From the NCBI GenBank assembly GCA_903840165.1, contig CAIMEY010000047.1, forward strand, positions 1-64,000: a DNA stretch of 64,000 nucleotides, written 5' to 3'. The notes under the pieces are model-generated. The model ran no database searches, was not told the DNA's origin, and worked only from the letters and a program-made list of their open reading frames with translations. The stretch comes from an uncultured Myxococcales bacterium (GTDB lineage Bacteria > Myxococcota_A > UBA9042). A program made the translations under genes and the position numbers. Position 1 is the stretch's first letter. Each line of letters opens with the position of its first letter. Positions 60,189 through 64,000 of this stretch are shown piece after piece.

Positions 60189-63100
60189 ATGTCGCCCAAC
60201 GAATCTCTGCCGATGCAAGCCGCTGATTCCGCCCAGTCGGAGGCAGCTGGTCGTCGTTCCAATGTCGGTTCCTCGGCTGTCAAGAACAACCGCCGGGAGC
60301 GTTTGATCAATCTGGTTTCCGCGTCCGATCTGTTTGGCACGGCTGCCCCAAAGGCCCAGGCCTTGTTCGTCGCCGATGCCGTTACCCGCCGCGCCGATGG
60401 CGAGTTCATCAATCGCCATCCGAGCGAAGCCTTCCCCGGGCACATCAAGAACACCTTGCAATCCGTAGGCAATCGGCAGGCTGAGCAGATTCTCTGTGGT
60501 TGCACGCGGCCGACGCAGGCGAGCACGGGCTATGAACTGCCGATGTTCGTGCTGGAAACCTGCATGGCGGACCAGCCGTTCATCATCGACACGATCAAAA
60601 TGGCCTTGCGCCGCCTGGATGTCCATACGCTCGGCACGCTGAACATGATTCTGCCGATTGAGCGCGACGTTGATGGCAAGCTGGTCGATCTCAGCCAGGA
60701 CAATCCGCGTAGCAAGCCGGAATCCTTCAGTTGTCACCTGCTGTCCTCGGCGACCGTGGGCGACCGTCGCCAGCTGGTGCGCGATACCGTGCGCTGGCAC
60801 TTGACGCGGGCTCAGCTGATTGCTAGTGATTTCAGGCCGATGCGTAAGCTCGTGCGCAACCTCATCACCGATCTGCGTTACTGTGGGGAAAGTGTCGCCA
60901 ATGCGGCCGATGTCGCCGAAGCCATTGAGTTTGCCGAATGGCTGATCGATGAAAACTTTGTGCTAATGGGCGCTTACGGCTTCGATAGCCAGTTCCGCCA
61001 CACTGGTCGTCTGGGTCTGGCCCGCGATATCGAGGCGGGTATTGGCATTGAAGGCGAGCCTGCTCAAGCCTTTACGGCCGACGCGCCGATGGTATCGATC
61101 CACCAGTCGCGCATTCCCAGCCCGATTCACCGCGAAGCACCGCTGTGTGAAGTGCGTCTGCGTCTGCTGGACGAAGAAGGCAACCCCGCGGGTGGCGTCG
61201 TGTTTCAGGGCCTGTTCACCTACAAGGCCGTGACCGGGCGTGCTTCGACCGTCCCCGGTTTCCGCAATCGTTTGGCCAGCATCGTTGCCAATGAGGACTT
61301 GGTCCCGGCTTCGCACCGCATGAAGCTGTTCCTGTCCTTTGTCGACCGCCTGCCGCTGACCTTCCTGTTCTCGGCTACAGACAACGAGATCGCTAGTCTT
61401 ATCAATGAGTCCATCGACGTCGACTTCGGCGGTTTGCCCCGCGTGTTCTACCGGGTCAATGCCCTGGGCACCGGCGCGCAAGTCTTTGTGTCGATGTCTC
61501 AGGCCCGCTATGGCGAGGAAGTCCGCGCCCGCATTGAAACTTCTCTGCAAACGGCCATGGGCGCCGATGATGTGCGCTTCCGCCTGCTGGTGGGTAAGAC
61601 CGACACAATCATCCTGGATTTCCTGCTGTTTGCTGACCGTCCTCTGCGTCAGCCCGGCGCCGATTCGCTGACCGAATCGGTCCTGAGCCTAGTCAGTCCG
61701 TGGCTAGAGACGATGCGAGAAACCCTGCGTGGTCAAGGCGTTGGCGAGGTCGAGATCGACCGTCTCTGCCTGCTGTTTGGCGAAGCGCTGCCCGAGGCCT
61801 ATCGCAGCCGGGTCGACCCGGCGCATCTGCTGCAGGATCTGCAATCGCTTGATTCCGTTCGTCAAGATGGCAAGGCCGTCATCGTCCTGCGCGCCGACCA
61901 CCAGGACAGCGCTGAAAACACCGTGCGTCTCTTGACCTATGGCTCGACCGACACGGCCTTGACCGACATTTTGCCGGTCCTGGACAACTTCGGTCTGCGG
62001 GTACTGGGCGAAACGACGTGGAAAATCCTCGACGGTGAAGGCAATACCAGCTTCATGGAGACCTACCGCATCGCCGCCGATTCGGACAATGGGCCCCAAC
62101 TGCTGGCCCATGGCGACGCCTTTGTTGAGGCCCTGCACGCCGTGCTCGACGGTCGGATGAATTCGACTTCGCTCAACAAATTGCTGCTGCCGGCGACCTT
62201 GACCTGGCGCCAACTGCAGATGATGCGCGCCTACCTCGGCTATGCCCGCCAACTCGGCACGGCGTTTCCGCAAAACTTGGTGCAGACGGTGCTGCTCAAT
62301 CAGCCCGCCGCCGTGCGCACCTTGGTGGACCTGTTCAATGCCCGGTTTGAGCCCAGGCTCGACGGCGCTAGCGACGTGGTTTCAGCCCGTTCGCCGCAGC
62401 GTGCCGGTCAGGTCAAGGTGGTGCACGATCGCTTTGTCGAGCAACTGCGCTCGGTTCAGGACGCCGTTGAGGACAAAGTCCTGCGGATGTTCGCCAACTT
62501 CGTCATGGCGACGCTGCGCACCAACTTCTTTCAGCGCATCGATGAAGCGCGGGGCCTGAGCTTCAAGTTCCGCTGTGCTGACGTGGAGTTGATGCCCGAG
62601 CCGCGGCCGATGTTTGAGATCTGGGTCTATGACCCCCGCGTCGAAGGCATTCACCTGCGCGGTGGCAAGGTCGCCCGCGGTGGCCTGCGCTGGTCGGACC
62701 GCATCGACGATTTCCGTACGGAAATTCTGGGGTTGATGCAGACGCAGATGGTCAAGAATACGCTGATTGTGCCCGTGGGCAGCAAGGGCGGCTTTGTCCT
62801 CAAGAAGCCCGAACGGGACGACCGCGCGCGCCGCAAGCAGGCCGATGAACTGTACAAAGTGTTCATCAGCGGCCTGTTCGATGTCACCGACAACTACGTC
62901 AACGGCAAGGCTGTTTTCCCCAGCGATGTCGTGGTGTATGACGAGGCTGACCCCTACTTGGTCGTCGCGGCCGATAAGGGCACGGCCCACCTGTCCGACA
63001 CCGCCAACGCCATTTCGCTGGCCCGCGGTTTCTGGCTCGGTGACGCTTTTGCCTCCGGCGGCAGCAAGGGCTACGACCACAAAGCCTATGGCATTACTGC

Positions 63101-64000
63101 TAAAGGCGGCTGGGTCTGCGTACAGCGCCATTTCCGCGAGATGGGCGTCGACATCCAAACCGAACCGTTTACGGTCTTCGGCATCGGCGACATGTCGGGC
63201 GACGTCTTCGGCAACGGCATGTTGCTGTCCGAAGTCATCTTGCTCAAAGCGGCTTTTGACCATCGGCACATCTTCCTCGACCCCAATCCCGACGCGGCGT
63301 CCTCCTTCACCGAGCGCAAGCGCCTGTTCGACACGCCCAACACCAGCTGGGCCAGCTACAACACGGCGCTGATCTCAAAGGGGGGCGGCGTGTTCCCGCG
63401 CACGGCCAAGTCGATTCCCCTGAGCCCGCAAGTCCGCGCGATGCTGGAAACCGAGCGCGAGGAGTTGAGCGGCGAGGAGCTGATGCGCGCGATTCTGCTG
63501 ATGAAAGTCGATCTGTTCTGGAACGGCGGCATTGGCACCTTCGTCAAGGCCAGCCATGAGACCCATGCCGACGTCGGCGACCGCACCAATGACAGCATTC
63601 GCCTTGATGCCAATGAGTTGCGCTGCAAGGTGGTGGGTGAGGGCGGCAACCTTGGCTTTACCCACGCCGCGCGCGTGGAATTTGCCTTGCATGGCGGGCG
63701 CTTGAACACGGACGCGGTGGACAATTCCGCCGGCGTCGACATGTCCGACCATGAAGTCAACCTCAAGATCCTGTTCGCGCCCCTGATGCAGTCCGGCGCG
63801 GTTGGGCAGCCTGAGCGCGATGAGGCCCTGTTGGCCATTGACCAGTACGTCTGCGAGTTGGTGACCTACAACAACTACCAGCAATCGCTTGGTATTTCTG
63901 TGGCGCAGCAACGCTCCGCCCAGCAAATGCGCGCTTGGGGCGATACCATCAAGTTCCTGGTCGACCAGTTGGGCATCGACCAGCAGGTGCAACTGCTGCC
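60189..64000 (+). CDS. NAD-dependent glutamate dehydrogenase, large type (5' part)
   Basis: The frame runs open from the ATG at 60189 (GGGAG upstream) to the window end, giving 1270 residues of an expected 1550-1650. It belongs to the L-GDH180-type enzymes that deaminate glutamate to 2-oxoglutarate. The N-terminal half (to about residue 720) is the regulatory ACT-like region. The catalytic core follows: GGKVARGGLRWSDR, QMVKNTLIVPVGSKGGFVL with the catalytic lysine, DMSGDVFGNGM, FWNGGIGTFVK and VVGEGGNLGFTHAARVEF. No frameshift is seen across 3.8 kb. It is catabolic, and no partner gene is visible. Confidence 0.95.
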   Translation, partial: MSPNESLPMQAADSAQSEAAGRRSNVGSSAVKNNRRERLINLVSASDLFGTAAPKAQALFVADAVTRRADGEFINRHPSEAFPGHIKNTLQSVGNRQAEQILCGCTRPTQASTGYELPMFVLETCMADQPFIIDTIKMALRRLDVHTLGTLNMILPIERDVDGKLVDLSQDNPRSKPESFSCHLLSSATVGDRRQLVRDTVRWHLTRAQLIASDFRPMRKLVRNLITDLRYCGESVANAADVAEAIEFAEWLIDENFVLMGAYGFDSQFRHTGRLGLARDIEAGIGIEGEPAQAFTADAPMVSIHQSRIPSPIHREAPLCEVRLRLLDEEGNPAGGVVFQGLFTYKAVTGRASTVPGFRNRLASIVANEDLVPASHRMKLFLSFVDRLPLTFLFSATDNEIASLINESIDVDFGGLPRVFYRVNALGTGAQVFVSMSQARYGEEVRARIETSLQTAMGADDVRFRLLVGKTDTIILDFLLFADRPLRQPGADSLTESVLSLVSPWLETMRETLRGQGVGEVEIDRLCLLFGEALPEAYRSRVDPAHLLQDLQSLDSVRQDGKAVIVLRADHQDSAENTVRLLTYGSTDTALTDILPVLDNFGLRVLGETTWKILDGEGNTSFMETYRIAADSDNGPQLLAHGDAFVEALHAVLDGRMNSTSLNKLLLPATLTWRQLQMMRAYLGYARQLGTAFPQNLVQTVLLNQPAAVRTLVDLFNARFEPRLDGASDVVSARSPQRAGQVKVVHDRFVEQLRSVQDAVEDKVLRMFANFVMATLRTNFFQRIDEARGLSFKFRCADVELMPEPRPMFEIWVYDPRVEGIHLRGGKVARGGLRWSDRIDDFRTEILGLMQTQMVKNTLIVPVGSKGGFVLKKPERDDRARRKQADELYKVFISGLFDVTDNYVNGKAVFPSDVVVYDEADPYLVVAADKGTAHLSDTANAISLARGFWLGDAFASGGSKGYDHKAYGITAKGGWVCVQRHFREMGVDIQTEPFTVFGIGDMSGDVFGNGMLLSEVILLKAAFDHRHIFLDPNPDAASSFTERKRLFDTPNTSWASYNTALISKGGGVFPRTAKSIPLSPQVRAMLETEREELSGEELMRAILLMKVDLFWNGGIGTFVKASHETHADVGDRTNDSIRLDANELRCKVVGEGGNLGFTHAARVEFALHGGRLNTDAVDNSAGVDMSDHEVNLKILFAPLMQSGAVGQPERDEALLAIDQYVCELVTYNNYQQSLGISVAQQRSAQQMRAWGDTIKFLVDQLGIDQQVQLL

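Overview
The window is a GC-rich, densely coded chromosomal segment of a Gram-negative bacterium, most likely a Myxococcota or other 'deltaproteobacterial' lineage. This is inferred from gene content, not from a search. The clues are a Ser/Thr kinase with a DUF4388 tail, large Asp/Thr-linker lipoproteins, ExbB/ExbD, a sigma-54 type IV prepilin gene, an SxtJ/carbamoyltransferase/DUF5989 set and frequent GTG starts. There is no rRNA, CRISPR array, IS element or prophage.

Region 1 (1-7.5 kb, + strand) is housekeeping: a UvrD/PcrA helicase, a MoaD-MoaE fusion, a small protein of unknown function, prolyl-tRNA synthetase, OMP decarboxylase and a SPOUT rRNA methyltransferase with a long charged N-terminus. 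Region 2 (7.5-24.5 kb, + strand) is the classic tRNA-tuf-rpoBC block: tRNA-Thr(TGT), Tyr, Gly, Thr(GGT), tuf, rpmG, tRNA-Trp, secE, nusG, rplK, rplA, rplJ, rplL, rpoB, rpoC. It starts with a near-consensus promoter, carries an attenuator-like hairpin between rplL and rpoB, and ends in a 14-bp-stem terminator. RpoB carries an insertion of about 240 residues just before the rifampicin region, with an internal repeat.

Region 3 (24.5-37.6 kb) is accessory. It holds an SDR oxidoreductase, a badly decayed DUF4011/SF1-helicase/DUF3320 pseudogene of about 4.8 kb, two small envelope genes, a LysR regulator divergent from an NAD(P)H oxidoreductase with two identical dyads between them, a secreted Asp-box-type protein and topoisomerase III. 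Region 4 (37.9-46.9 kb, + strand) holds a 1277-residue beta-helix lipoprotein, a RibBA homologue whose key residues are altered in both domains, a small lipoprotein, a kinase and a glycerophosphodiesterase.

Region 5 (46.9-53.8 kb) holds the SxtJ-carbamoyltransferase-DUF5989 operon (the last a 53-residue protein), an MFS exporter, and a tightly coupled radical SAM / small protein / GMC oxidoreductase operon. Region 6 (54-64 kb) holds bolA and a monothiol glutaredoxin (iron-sulfur handling), exbB-exbD, an NrnA-like DHH phosphoesterase followed by a BFD-like [2Fe-2S] protein and a SWIM zinc-finger protein, a prepilin with an upstream sigma-54 promoter, and the first 3.8 kb of a giant NAD-dependent glutamate dehydrogenase cut by the window end. 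The items most worth a second look are the RpoB insertion, the doubly altered RibBA, the radical SAM/GMC operon, the carbamoyltransferase triad and the paired dyads at the LysR gene.
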